From Gluconacetobacter azotocaptans (GTDB taxonomy: Bacteria; Pseudomonadota; Alphaproteobacteria; Acetobacterales; Acetobacteraceae): DNA of 64,000 bases. Under the pieces are notes generated by a model. The model had not been told where the DNA came from, made no database searches, and worked only from the letters and a program-made list of their open reading frames with translations. The stretch covers positions 62,001-126,000 of the forward strand of contig NZ_JABEQF010000001.1 of NCBI RefSeq assembly GCF_014174355.1. The letters are read 5' to 3'. A program made the position numbers and the translations under genes. Position 1 is the stretch's first letter; the number at the start of each line of letters is the position of its first letter. Below, piece by piece: positions 19,128 to 27,734 of the stretch.

Positions 19128-19265
19128 CTATGGGATCCGGCAGGCGTCGTGAGACGTGCTGCGGTCGCTCGCACCGGGTTGGGCCGTCGGGGCAGGCTGA
19201 CCCCATGCCGTGCCGCTTCCCACAACCAGCGCAACAGAAAGAGGGAGGGCAAGAAACTGGCGCAT
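19128..19265 (-). CDS. Small exported protein, possibly frameshifted
   Basis: ATG 19265 is preceded by AAGGAG with good spacing and opens a convincing signal peptide (MRQFLALPLSVALVVGSGTA, then WGQPAP). The frame ends at TAG 19128-19130 after 45 codons. Shifting one frame continues a hydrophilic Pro/Lys/His-rich stretch (HKTSKAPTVPKQGGNPPDAK, ending in LKPDHGPQ) down to a stop at 18965, typical of small low-complexity exported proteins. So either this is a 45-residue secreted peptide, or an about 100-residue protein broken by a frameshift near 19130. No family recognised. Confidence 0.45.
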   Translation of the reverse strand: MRQFLALPLSVALVVGSGTAWGQPAPTAQPGASDRSTSHDACRIP

Positions 19266-19699
19266 GGCTGTTCTCCTTGTCTTCGATCAAAAAAAACGGG
19301 GTCTGCCGATCTAACTCTCGCCGGCGGGATGAGTTCACGTTTCGGACCACTTTTTTGTGATTTCGTGTGCGCGTGCTGCGCGCGATTCGCGCTCCGGCCC
19401 CGATATTTTCGGGTGTGACCTTCCCGCAAGCGGGGCGTCGCACGAGGCAAGGAGGCAACCTTCCCCTGTTCTCGTCATTATGTTTACAGCTTTCGAACGG
19501 GTTGTTCGCATCAATGGCGGCTCGGTCGTCACGATGGCCTGACATCCCGGCACGGCCTGTCGGCGGTCTGGCCCCTTCTCCCTATGCGCGTTTCGAGCGC
19601 ACCAATCGCGCAACAGGCGAATTTTAATCCTGACCGCAGGAGGAATCTTGCACGATGCATGAAGCATGAAATCGGTCCAACGACATCTGGCATGACATC
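19266..19699. other. Intergenic region upstream of the Rieske-FAD reductase
   Basis: I see no gene that can be supported. The region contains an A8 run near 19290, and GCAGGAGGAATC at 19636-19647, which is a strong ribosome-binding-site match. The ATG codons that follow it (19655, 19666) lead only into very short frames that stop before the reductase frame. Confidence 0.4.
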
Positions 19700-21181
19700 G
19701 TGGCATTCGATGAACTGTCGGCGAATGAACCGCGACGAATCGAAATCGACGGCAAGCCTCTTGTCGTGTTGAAGGAAGGCGGCCGGATCCACGCATTGTC
19801 GGCGAAATGTCCCCATAAGGGGGCGCCGCTGGAGAAAGGCGCGGTGTGCGACGGCACGCTGGTCTGCCCTTGGCACAAAGCGATCTTTTCGGTGGTCGAC
19901 GGGCGATTGATGGAGCCACCGGCACTTGATCCGTTGGAGTCCTTTCCGGTGGAGGTGCGCGACGGGCGCGTCCTGATCCAATACCGCCCGAAAGCGATCG
20001 GCCCGACGTCCAGCGAAGTGCGACGGATGCCGTCGGAAGCGGAATCGGTGGTGATTGTCGGTGCCGGCGCGGCAGGGACCACGACGGCCGTATCCTTGCG
20101 TGAATTCGGGTTCGGAGGGCCGATCGCCCTCATCGATCCCGAGAAACGGGCGCCTTACGATCGCACGGCCCTCAGCAAGACGGTCCTGGCCGGGAAGAGC
20201 GAGGGAAACGCGCCACCTGCACTACTGCCGGCCGACAGGATGTCGGAAGATCGTATCACGCGGATTACCGAGCGGGTGGTCGCGCTGGATCCGGAAACCC
20301 GCAGCGTGACGCTGTCGGATAGTCGGGTGGTCATGGGCAGGCACCTGGTATTGGCGCCGGGTGCCCACCCGGTCCGGCTGCCTGTGGAGGGTGCCGGCCT
20401 GAAAGGCGTGCACAGCCTGCGCACGGCCGACGACGCGCAGCATATTCTGGAAGGCGTTTCCCCAGACGGTCATGCCGTCATTGTGGGAGGAAGCTTCATC
20501 GCCATGGAGGCGGCAGCCGCATTGCGCCAGCGCGGCACGCGTGTGAGCGTCGTTTCACGCGATAAAGTCCCCTTCTGCACCGCCTTCGGCACCAGGGTAG
20601 GGGAGAGCCTTCTGCGGCTTCATCTGGACCATGGGGTGGCCTGGCATGGCGGACGTGAGGTCGCCAGAATCGAACAACAGGCTGGGGCGCTGGCGGTCAG
20701 CCTGGACGATGGCCGGAAGTTGGACGCGGATATTGTGCTGATCGGTGTCGGTGTGCGGCCCGCGACGGGGTTTGTCCCCGCACTGACCGAGGAGGATGGT
20801 GGAATTGACGTTGACGCCGCCTTGCAGGCCAAGCCGGGCATTTACGTTGCGGGCGACTGCGCCCGGCTGGAGCACGCCGGCCGCCGAAGCCGGATCGAGC
20901 ACTGGCGCACGGCCGAGGTCCTTGGACGCCGGGTGGCCCGTACCATCATGGGACAACCGATATCCGCGGCGACGGTTCCCTGGTTCTGGACCCAGCAGTT
21001 CGGAAAAAAGATAGAATATGCGGGGTTTCATCAACCCTTCGACCATATCGTGGTCGATGGCGATGTGGATGCGTTCGATTTCACCGCACGGCATTACCGC
21101 GACAACCGATACGTCGGAATTGTCAGCGCGGGACGCCCCGGTGTGACCGCACACGTCGTTGGGACCGGGCAACTGACCTGA
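19700..21181 (+). CDS. Rieske-domain FAD-dependent reductase (AIF/ferredoxin-reductase-like)
   Basis: A 493-residue protein. An N-terminal Rieske 2Fe-2S domain has CPHKGAPL and CPWHKAIFSVVDGRL (the CxH and CxxH ligand pairs, about residues 37-60). A pyridine-nucleotide disulphide oxidoreductase core follows, with two dinucleotide motifs (VVIVGAGAAGTTTA and AVIVGGSFIAMEAAAAL), GIYVAGDCAR for FAD binding and a C-terminal reductase domain. It resembles rubredoxin/ferredoxin reductases and AIF-like proteins and probably shuttles electrons from NAD(P)H. The start is uncertain: GTG 19700 is the only start in frame after a stop at 19667, yet the in-frame WHDI just upstream looks like part of the family's N-terminus. 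It stands alone and converges on an MFS gene. Confidence 0.85.
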   Translation: MAFDELSANEPRRIEIDGKPLVVLKEGGRIHALSAKCPHKGAPLEKGAVCDGTLVCPWHKAIFSVVDGRLMEPPALDPLESFPVEVRDGRVLIQYRPKAIGPTSSEVRRMPSEAESVVIVGAGAAGTTTAVSLREFGFGGPIALIDPEKRAPYDRTALSKTVLAGKSEGNAPPALLPADRMSEDRITRITERVVALDPETRSVTLSDSRVVMGRHLVLAPGAHPVRLPVEGAGLKGVHSLRTADDAQHILEGVSPDGHAVIVGGSFIAMEAAAALRQRGTRVSVVSRDKVPFCTAFGTRVGESLLRLHLDHGVAWHGGREVARIEQQAGALAVSLDDGRKLDADIVLIGVGVRPATGFVPALTEEDGGIDVDAALQAKPGIYVAGDCARLEHAGRRSRIEHWRTAEVLGRRVARTIMGQPISAATVPWFWTQQFGKKIEYAGFHQPFDHIVVDGDVDAFDFTARHYRDNRYVGIVSAGRPGVTAHVVGTGQLT

Positions 21182-21295
21182 ATGCAATGCCGGGTCTGAT
21201 CCCCCGTGAGCGGACAGGACGGGTTCAAGCTCATCCCCCCTGGCCGCCGTCAGGATGGGGACCGATCCGCTGGAACTTTTCGGCAGGGGCAGGCG

Positions 21296-22600
21296 CTAAG
21301 CTTCATCCTGCGTGTGCATGGTAATCGATCGGCGCACCGTGATGATCGACAGCAGGCCAGCGACAATCAGCGCTGCACTGCACATATACCATGCGGCGTC
21401 GAAGCGTCCCGTGTAGGACACGATATAGCCGGTCACGATCGGGGCAAGAAGCCCGAGCGAATTGCTGAAGGTCAAGGTGACGCCGGTTACTGCGCCGATC
21501 TTCCGTCCATCTTCGACAAGGTCGGTCAGCAGCGCGGTATTGGCGCCATTTGCTGCAATCAGGCAGCACAGCGAGATCGAAAGAACCAGGAGAATGGGCG
21601 CCATGGTATGAAAATGCGGCAGCAACCCGATCGACGCGGCCCCGGTGAGGCAAGCTGCGACAATGAACCGTCGACGCGGGGGATGAAGGCTGTTCCGAAA
21701 CACGATCTGTTCGGAAATCCGCCCCAGTATCACCGCGCCGACCGCGGCGGACAAATAGCAAAGTGCGGTGTTGGTTCCCGACCCGGTGACGTCAATATGC
21801 AGCTCGTGAATCAGATAGAGCGGCATCCATGACATGACCAGGAAGTTGAGGTAATTTTGCGTGCATTGCACGACGAGGATTCCGCAGAACGAGGGCGATC
21901 TGAAGAGGGCCCGCACCTCGCGGATCGATATGGGGGTTCTTCTGTGCCGGTGTGCCCCCTCGGTGGGGTTGCGGTAAATCAGCCACCATGCCGCGGCCCA
22001 GATCAGCCCTATAAGTCCGAGCGCGATAAACTCGAAGCGCCATCCGAACAACGCAATCAGATAGGCGCCGGCGATCGTGCCGCCTGCTAGGCCCAATTGC
22101 ATACCGGTCAGAAGGACGGTCATGACCGAACCGCGTTCTTTCGGAAGCGCCCAGTTTCTGACGACGGTCGCGCCGACGCCGAATGTGGGTGCTTCTCCGA
22201 CACCCAGCAGCACGCGGGTCATCAGGAACTGGGAGATATTCTGAACCATGCCGCCCAGCAGCATCGCGCATGACCACAGGGCGACGGCGACACTGCCGAC
22301 GATACGGGCGCCCACGATGTCGAGCACGATCGTCGATGGCAGATTCAGCAGAAAATAGGACCACAGAAAGCTTGAGGACACCCAGCCCATCTCGACCGGG
22401 GTCAGTGTGAATTCCTTTCCCAGGGCGGGCAGGGCGATCGAAAGCGCCGCGCGATCGCCGTAGCTGATGACGTACATCAGAAACACGAGCAGGAAGAATA
22501 CATAGCGGGACGGGATTTTTCGGTGTGCCAGAGCGCCCATGGCCGACTCTTCCGATGCGATGCCGTATGGCCCCTCGGGGTTGGTCCGTTCACCAGACAT
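21296..22600 (-). CDS. MFS transporter, anion:cation symporter (ACS) type
   Basis: A 434-residue twelve-segment carrier. The N-terminal YVFFLLVFLMYVISYGDRAALSIALPAL and the following GWVSSSFLWSYFLLNLPST match the ACS family, whose members take up organic anions such as glucarate, galactonate, tartrate or phthalate. The GVGEAPTFGVGATVVRNWAL loop is also family-typical. The start ATG 22600 (AAGGGAACG upstream) lies 2 bases after the stop of the EamA-family gene on the same strand, so the two are co-transcribed, possibly as the distal part of the pxp operon. Uptake of 5-oxoproline or a related acid is a reasonable but unproven guess. Confidence 0.85.
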   Translation of the reverse strand: MSGERTNPEGPYGIASEESAMGALAHRKIPSRYVFFLLVFLMYVISYGDRAALSIALPALGKEFTLTPVEMGWVSSSFLWSYFLLNLPSTIVLDIVGARIVGSVAVALWSCAMLLGGMVQNISQFLMTRVLLGVGEAPTFGVGATVVRNWALPKERGSVMTVLLTGMQLGLAGGTIAGAYLIALFGWRFEFIALGLIGLIWAAAWWLIYRNPTEGAHRHRRTPISIREVRALFRSPSFCGILVVQCTQNYLNFLVMSWMPLYLIHELHIDVTGSGTNTALCYLSAAVGAVILGRISEQIVFRNSLHPPRRRFIVAACLTGAASIGLLPHFHTMAPILLVLSISLCCLIAANGANTALLTDLVEDGRKIGAVTGVTLTFSNSLGLLAPIVTGYIVSYTGRFDAAWYMCSAALIVAGLLSIITVRRSITMHTQDEA

Positions 22601-22602
22601 GG

Positions 22603-23526
22603 CTACGTTCCCTTGACGTTGGTGGGGGCCATCATTCCGCCGGTCGCTACCGGTCGTTTTTCCGGTCGGTCATGACGCAGCATCCACACGCCCGAGCCGA
22701 CGATCAGCAGTCCGCCGGTCAGCATCGCAATGCCGGGGATCTCGCCAAAGCCGAACCAGCCGATGACCGAGGCCCAAAGCAGGCCCGAATAGGCAAAGGG
22801 GCCGATGGCGGACACCTGCGCCGAGGCGAAGGCTTCGGTTTGCAGGACCTGCGCGATGCCGGCGAAAGCGCCGACTGCGACCAGGCACAGGCCGTCGGTC
22901 ATATGTGGCGTGGTCCAGATGAACGGCAGGGGAAGGGCCGTGGCGACGGTCATCAGGATGGCTTGCCACAGGGCGATGGTCGTACTCGACTCCGTCGCCG
23001 AAAGCTGTCGGATCTGCATGGTGGTCAACGCACCGACCGCGCCTTGTGCAAGTGCTACGACATAGGCCCAGTTGGGGACGGAATCCGGCCCCGAATGCAG
23101 AAGCCCCTTTCCCAACGCAACGACGATGACCCCGGAGAAGCCGATCGAAACCGCGACCCAGCGATGAAGCGACGGTCTTTCGTGGAGCAGGGGGATCGAC
23201 AGCAGAACGAGGAAGAGCGGCTGCGTGTAGGAGAGCACCTGCTGTTCCGCGAGGGGCAGCCTGGTGACGGTGACCACAATCATGATCATGCTGATCAGGC
23301 CGACGACCGAGCGGATCAGGTGACCGCCGAAATGGTGCGTTTTCAGCGTCATCTTCGTGCGCGCGGCGATCATCATGACGAATGGCAGAGAAAACAGATT
23401 CCGAAAGAAGATGATCTCGAGAGCCGGAAGCTGGGAGCCCGTCAATTTCTGGAGGGCATTCAGCATGGCCGTAAATAATGTGGCCGACGCCAACAGCAGC
23501 GCTCCGCGTTTCAGGTCGTGCTTCAT
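22603..23526 (-). CDS. EamA/DMT-family transporter
   Basis: A 307-residue protein with ten hydrophobic segments in two repeated EamA halves (ALLLASATLFTAMLNALQKL; NWAYVVALAQGAVGALTTMQ; IGPFAYSGLLWASVIGWFGF). The start ATG 23526 is preferred over an upstream GTG because GGGGTG is suitably placed. DMT transporters export or import amino acids, purines and other small metabolites. It lies 172 bases downstream of pxpA and 2 bases upstream of the MFS gene on the same strand. Confidence 0.85.
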   Translation of the reverse strand: MKHDLKRGALLLASATLFTAMLNALQKLTGSQLPALEIIFFRNLFSLPFVMMIAARTKMTLKTHHFGGHLIRSVVGLISMIMIVVTVTRLPLAEQQVLSYTQPLFLVLLSIPLLHERPSLHRWVAVSIGFSGVIVVALGKGLLHSGPDSVPNWAYVVALAQGAVGALTTMQIRQLSATESSTTIALWQAILMTVATALPLPFIWTTPHMTDGLCLVAVGAFAGIAQVLQTEAFASAQVSAIGPFAYSGLLWASVIGWFGFGEIPGIAMLTGGLLIVGSGVWMLRHDRPEKRPVATGGMMAPTNVKGT

Positions 23527-23698
23527 AGCGATGTTCACCCCAAAGCACGACACAGACGCGTGTGCACCTCATAACGGACCGGTCGGGGCCCTGTGGCATC
23601 TTGCCGCCGGACCGTCACGATAATGTAATGCTCCAGATTCCGTTTGTGGTCATAAAAGTTTGCTTCGCCCCGATAGGGAATTCTTATGCCTGTGGGCA

Positions 23699-24466
23699 TC
23701 AGTCCATGAGTCGGTGGGCGGGCGTCAGTTCTGCACCGGTCGCTTCGATTTCAGAGCGAATGGCGCGGGCAAGATCCAGTGATCCCGGCGTGTCGCTATG
23801 CACCAGGATCGAACGCGCCTTCACCGGCAGGCGGGATCCGTCGATTGTCATGACAGATCCGTCCTCCAGAAACCGGCGCACGCGCGCGCGGACGTCGGCC
23901 AGGTCATGAATGACGGCGCCCGGTTGCCCGCGGGGCACCAATGTTCCGGCGGCCGTATAGGCGCGATCGGCCAGAAAGAGGGTCAGCACACGCAGGCCGG
24001 CCTTTTCGGCCGCGCGTTCCGTAAGCTGGCCGGGCATCGAAAACACGGTCAGCTCGCGGTCCAGCGCGGCGATGGTTCGGGCCAGTCGCAGGGCAAGCCC
24101 TTCGTCCGCATTGGCCATGGTGCCGAAGGCGGCGTGATAGCTGACATGCGTCACGCGGTGTCCGTGCCGCGCCGCGACCGCCTGCAGGGCGCCGACCTGA
24201 TAGGCCAGCATGGCCTCCATGTCGGCGTCGGATACCGCCATCGTCCTGCGTCCGAAACCGATGAGATCGGGCAGGCCGGGGTGCGCGCCGATGCCCACCC
24301 CTCTTTCCTTCGCGGCCCGAACGGTGCGGTCCATGATGGCGTAATCGCCGGCATGGAATCCGCATGCGACATTGGCCGAGGAGACGACGCTCATCAGTCC
24401 GTCATCGTCGGCGATGCTCCAGCGGCCGAAGCCTTCGCCCATGTCGGAATTGAGATCGATTTTCAT
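23699..24466 (-). CDS. pxpA: LamB/YcsF family protein, 5-oxoprolinase subunit A
   Basis: A 255-residue member of the LamB/YcsF family with the signature motifs LNSDMGEGFG (residues 4-13), SANVACGFHAGD (about 30-41) and GAHPGLPDLIGFGRR (about 61-75), which line a metal/substrate site. In bacteria PxpA works with PxpB and PxpC as an ATP-dependent 5-oxoprolinase, opening pyroglutamate to glutamate. The start ATG 24466 overlaps the pxpC stop. It is the third gene of the pxpB-pxpC-pxpA operon. Length and order are normal for the family. Confidence 0.9.
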   Translation of the reverse strand: MKIDLNSDMGEGFGRWSIADDDGLMSVVSSANVACGFHAGDYAIMDRTVRAAKERGVGIGAHPGLPDLIGFGRRTMAVSDADMEAMLAYQVGALQAVAARHGHRVTHVSYHAAFGTMANADEGLALRLARTIAALDRELTVFSMPGQLTERAAEKAGLRVLTLFLADRAYTAAGTLVPRGQPGAVIHDLADVRARVRRFLEDGSVMTIDGSRLPVKARSILVHSDTPGSLDLARAIRSEIEATGAELTPAHRLMD

Positions 24467-25470
24467 GCCTGGGTTCCGGACGTAAGGGGAGCGCGCCGTT
24501 GGACGGACCCGCGGTAAAGGGCGACCATCATGCGCAGGTCATCGAGGTAGGATGCGATCGGCTGCATGGCGGCGACCCCTTGGGAATGGTCGCATTGCGC
24601 GAAGCGTATCCGCGTGCCGATGCGCGCCTGGGCGAGGCGCCAGAGATCGGCCTCGATGACACCGGCGATCCGGGGGTAGCCGCCGGCGGTATTGGCGTCG
24701 GCCATCTGCACGATGGGCTCGCCGGCGGGAGGCACCTGGACGATGCCCGGGACAATGCCATACGAGCGCAGTTCGATCGGGCGCTGTAACGCCAAGGGGT
24801 CGCCCTTGAGGCGATATCCCACGCGATCGCTCTGCGGGGTGATGCGCCATTCCGTCTGCCAGAACCGGTCGCGCGCCGCGCCGGTAAAGAGGTGATAGTC
24901 CGTGGCGGGAATGGCGCGCAGCGTCACGACGTTGCCTTCCCCGCGATCGCAGGGGCGGCTGAGGGCCGCGGCGGGAGGCAGCGCCCCATATCCCGACGAC
25001 GCGGGGCCGCCGGCGATTTTCAGGGCATCGTCCACCTCAAGCGGTCTGCCCGACAGGCCGCCGAATCCGCCGCGCAGCTGGGTGCTGCGCGAGCCGAGCA
25101 CCAAGGGTACGTCCAACCCACCCGCGACGCATACATACGCGCGGGCGCCACGGCGCGGGGGACCTACCGTGAGAACCTGCCCAGCCGCCGCATGTTCGAC
25201 GGACCAGGGCAGGACAGGATGTCCGTCGAGTTCCACAGCGGCGTCGACGCCCGTGACGGCGAAGCTGCCGGCGGCTTCGAATCGAATGACGAACGGATAG
25301 GTCTGGATCTCGATGCCCGCATCACCCGGCTGGTTACCCAGAAGAATATTGCCGACCTGAAGAGCCAGGGGATCCATGGCGCCTGAGGTTCCGACGCCGA
25401 GCTGGCGATAGCCGGATCGTCCCAGATCCTGCACCGTATTCAGCGCCGAGGTTTCGAGGACGGTAATCAC
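24463..25470 (-). CDS. pxpC: Biotin-dependent carboxyltransferase-like protein, 5-oxoprolinase subunit C (KipA/AHS2)
   Basis: A 335-residue AHS2-domain protein. Motifs are MITVLETSALNTVQDLGRSG at the N-terminus, GAMDPLALQVGNILLGN, YVCVAGGLDVPLVLGSRSTQ and the C-terminal GYPRIAGVIEADLWRLAQ. This domain is homologous to half of the carboxyltransferase of urea carboxylase, and in B. subtilis it is PxpC (KipA). The start overlaps the pxpB stop, and the gene's own stop overlaps the pxpA start. The divergent operon encodes a biotin carboxylase and BCCP, which gives this CT-like domain possible functional partners beyond plain oxoprolinase activity. Confidence 0.9.
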   Translation of the reverse strand: MITVLETSALNTVQDLGRSGYRQLGVGTSGAMDPLALQVGNILLGNQPGDAGIEIQTYPFVIRFEAAGSFAVTGVDAAVELDGHPVLPWSVEHAAAGQVLTVGPPRRGARAYVCVAGGLDVPLVLGSRSTQLRGGFGGLSGRPLEVDDALKIAGGPASSGYGALPPAAALSRPCDRGEGNVVTLRAIPATDYHLFTGAARDRFWQTEWRITPQSDRVGYRLKGDPLALQRPIELRSYGIVPGIVQVPPAGEPIVQMADANTAGGYPRIAGVIEADLWRLAQARIGTRIRFAQCDHSQGVAAMQPIASYLDDLRMMVALYRGSVQRRAPLTSGTQA

Positions 25471-26150
25471 AGTTCGATACTTTCGGGATGGAAGCGGATA
25501 CGGTCCCCGATCGAAAACAGCGCGGGCGGGTCCCTGTGCGGGTCGAACAGGGCGACTTCGGCAAAGCCGATGGAATTCCAGCCGTTTGGTCCCGTCAGGG
25601 CGGAAATTCCGGCCTGCATGCCGCCGATCGTCACCGTGCCGGCCAGCATTTTCAGCGAGGGAACCGCCTTTCGGGGCGTGGCGATGCGCGGATCAAGGCC
25701 GTGCAGATATCCGAACCCGGGCGCGCTTCCCAGCGCGCAGACCGTATATTCGCCGGCATGGTGGATGGAAATGACGTCCGACGGCGAGAGGCCGGTATGG
25801 GCGGCGACATGGGCAAGGTCTTCGCCCAATGCCCCGCCATAGCGCACGCCGACCTCGAAGAGGCGCCCCTTGATATGCCGTTCGGGCAATGTCTCCCACG
25901 CGTGCCGAAGCCAGTCGGCCACCTTCCGGGGCTGCTCGGGCGGAACGGAAAAGACCAGCATCAGGTTCGTTACGCCGGGGATCAGTTCCTGGACGTCGCT
26001 GCGGCCGCCGGCTTCCTCCATCAACGCCCAGATCTGGCGTTGCTGGGCGAGTGTGAATTCGCCCGGCGCCTCGAACAGCATCGCCCGCGTCCCGATCATG
26101 CTGACGACCGGCAGGTCGCTCGCCGCGTGGGTCACGGCCTCGGCCAGCAT
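25467..26150 (-). CDS. pxpB: 5-oxoprolinase subunit B (KipI/AHS1)
   Basis: A 227-residue AHS1-domain protein with a conserved C-terminal block: HHAGEYTVCALGSAPGFGYL, DPRIATPRKAVPSLKMLAGT and TIGGMQAGISALTGPNGW. Family members have 210-240 residues, which supports the start at ATG 26150 (CCGGAGACC upstream) rather than codons further upstream. It is the first gene of the pxpBCA operon. AHS1 and AHS2 together form a carboxyltransferase-like module. Beginning 388 bases from the divergent SDR-accBC operon, it probably shares control elements with it. Confidence 0.9.
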   Translation of the reverse strand: MLAEAVTHAASDLPVVSMIGTRAMLFEAPGEFTLAQQRQIWALMEEAGGRSDVQELIPGVTNLMLVFSVPPEQPRKVADWLRHAWETLPERHIKGRLFEVGVRYGGALGEDLAHVAAHTGLSPSDVISIHHAGEYTVCALGSAPGFGYLHGLDPRIATPRKAVPSLKMLAGTVTIGGMQAGISALTGPNGWNSIGFAEVALFDPHRDPPALFSIGDRIRFHPESIEL

Positions 26151-26259
26151 GTCGGTCTCCGGACCCGGAGTGTGCGTCGTATCCCTGTTCACCTTACGCC
26201 GTCTCCAGCACAATGTTCGCTCACGCCACGAAGGTGTGAAAGGCCTGGATCTGAGACCG

Positions 26260-26274
26260 ATATCGCAACGATAT
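26260..26274. promoter_or_regulatory. ATA-N9-TAT site, candidate Nac-like LysR operator
   Basis: The sequence is ATA, nine bases (TCGCAACGA), then TAT. This is the core published for Nac-type LysR regulators. It lies about 110 bases upstream of the pxpB start. Binding is inferred, not shown. Confidence 0.4.
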
Positions 26275-26352
26275 ATGCCCAGATTCTCCAATTCGATGAT
26301 CGAAAATATGACAGTTCACGGCGCGCTCGCCAGAGCCATTTTCGCTGTGAGG

Positions 26353-26409
26353 CTATCGGATAATCTTATGGGTCAATCTGGTAACCGCTTCTATCGCATT
26401 ATCTTATGG
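26353..26409. repeat. Tandem 19-bp direct repeat, 38-bp period
   Basis: CTATCGGATAATCTTATGG (26353-26371) is repeated as CTATCGCATTATCTTATGG (26391-26409), two mismatches in 19, with a start-to-start distance of 38 bp. Both copies sit between the two divergent operons and look like a duplicated operator. CTTATGG also occurs upstream of aspC at 30855-30861. Confidence 0.6.
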
Positions 26410-26538
26410 CGCAAGAACGAACTGCTCTTGGCGCTGCGATTGTTACGATACTAGCATCAAGCGGATAATTTCCGGTCGACGCACGATGACCTGCGCCGAG
26501 CGGCGACTTTATTTCTTGCAGGATCGGGATTCAAGCAG

Positions 26539-27294
26539 ATGAGCAACCAGCCGTATCGTACCGCTCTCGTCACCGGAGCGTCCTCTGGAATCGGTGCGGC
26601 GATCGTCGGGCGCTTGCGGGAAGCCGGGATCGAGGTTCACGCCGTCGCCCGCGACAAGGACCGGCTGGCACGGTTGGCCGACGAGACCGGTTGTATTCCC
26701 CATGCGCTGAGCGTGTCCGATCGTGACGGCATGGCAGACCTGCTCAGCACGCTCGACGTCGATATTCTGGTCAATAACGCGGGGCAGTCCCGCACGGGCA
26801 ATATCACCAACACGACCCCGGATGACATTGATGCCCTGGTCGATGTGAATCTGCGCGCTGTCCTGCAGCTGACCCATCTGGTCGTCCCGGGCATGATCCG
26901 GCGCGATCGCGGCCATATCGTCAACATCAGCTCGATCGCCGGTCATTACGCGTTCGCCGGGGGAAACACGATCTACCATGCGACGAAGGCAGGGGTGCAT
27001 TCGCTTTCCCAACAGTTGCGCTGCGATCTTTATGGGTCGCACGTGCGGGTGACCGAAATTTCGCCGGCGCGCGTGGAGACCGAAGTATTCGGTCGATTGA
27101 TCGGCGACATGGAAGAAGCGAAGCGCAGGTTTTTCGACGAGTACGAATCTCTTCTGCCGGTGGACATTGCCAATTCGGTTGCCTTTGCGGTGCTGGCGCC
27201 GCAGCGCATGAACGTCAGCTTTATGGAAGTGCTGCCGACGATGCAGGTGGTCGGTGGTCTGAACTTCGCGAAGAAATCAGCTGATCCGGCGTGA
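26539..27294 (+). CDS. SDR-family oxidoreductase
   Basis: A 251-residue classical SDR: TGASSGIGAAIVGRL at the N-terminus, NNAGQSRTG, the catalytic Ser in NISSIAGHY and Tyr-Lys in YHATKAGVH. It probably binds NADP(H) (Arg in VARDKDRLARL after the second strand). It opens the operon SDR-BCCP-biotin carboxylase-BCCP-like and is joined to the BCCP gene by a GTGA overlap, so it is likely part of the same pathway. Its substrate may be the aldehyde, ketone or alcohol counterpart of what the pxp/biotin enzymes process (inference). Confidence 0.88.
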   Translation: MSNQPYRTALVTGASSGIGAAIVGRLREAGIEVHAVARDKDRLARLADETGCIPHALSVSDRDGMADLLSTLDVDILVNNAGQSRTGNITNTTPDDIDALVDVNLRAVLQLTHLVVPGMIRRDRGHIVNISSIAGHYAFAGGNTIYHATKAGVHSLSQQLRCDLYGSHVRVTEISPARVETEVFGRLIGDMEEAKRRFFDEYESLLPVDIANSVAFAVLAPQRMNVSFMEVLPTMQVVGGLNFAKKSADPA

Positions 27295-27734
27295 CGCCAG
27301 TGGATATCCTGCGCCTTAAACGCCTGATCGATCTGTTCGCGCATGCTCCAATCAACGAACTGGAGGTGGAGGACGGCGGTCAACTGATCCGGATAAGCCG
27401 TGGAAACACGGCCGGTCCGGCGCCGGTCGTCGTGCCGCGACCGCCTGATGGCCCGGCAGCGACGATCGTCCCGGAGCGGCCTGCCGCGCCGGTGGAAGAC
27501 GTTCGCGTTATTACGGCCCCCACCTATGGCGTTCTTCATCTTTCACCGTCACCGGGGACGCCGCCCTATGTGACGATGGGGCAGGACATAGAGGCTGGGC
27601 AACAGGTGGGGCTTGTCGAGGCAATGAAGGTGTTCAACGCGGTCAAGGCGACGCTGTCGGGTCGGATCGTGGAGATCCTGGTTCAGGATGGCGCGGAAGT
27701 GGAGGCAGGTTCGCCCCTGTTTCGTCTGAAATGA
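27291..27734 (+). CDS. accB: Biotin carboxyl carrier protein
   Basis: A 147-residue AccB-type protein. It has an N-terminal helix, a Pro/Ala-rich flexible linker (about residues 43-70) and a C-terminal biotinyl domain with EAMKV, the biotin-accepting lysine being about residue 113, flanked by TAPTYGVLHL and VQDGAEVEAGSPLF. It starts with GTG 27291 overlapping the SDR stop. It pairs with the biotin carboxylase encoded immediately downstream. Because it is in a pxp-linked cluster rather than with accA/accD, it may serve a dedicated carboxylase instead of acetyl-CoA carboxylase. Confidence 0.9.
   Translation: MTPVDILRLKRLIDLFAHAPINELEVEDGGQLIRISRGNTAGPAPVVVPRPPDGPAATIVPERPAAPVEDVRVITAPTYGVLHLSPSPGTPPYVTMGQDIEAGQQVGLVEAMKVFNAVKATLSGRIVEILVQDGAEVEAGSPLFRLK

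Larger units (their letters stand above)
26151..26538. promoter_or_regulatory. Divergent control region between pxpBCA and SDR-accBC operons
   Basis: No gene is present. The region is AT-richer than its flanks and holds an ATA-N9-TAT dyad (26260-26274) and a near-perfect 19-bp direct repeat (26353-26371 and 26391-26409). Both operons must be transcribed from here, in opposite directions. A Nac-like LysR regulator is encoded 6-7 kb away and is the obvious candidate ligand, by inference. Confidence 0.6.

Noticed and set aside
26353-26409. CRISPR-like repeat
   Set aside because: Only two imperfect 19-bp copies, with no array and no cas genes; an operator repeat fits better.
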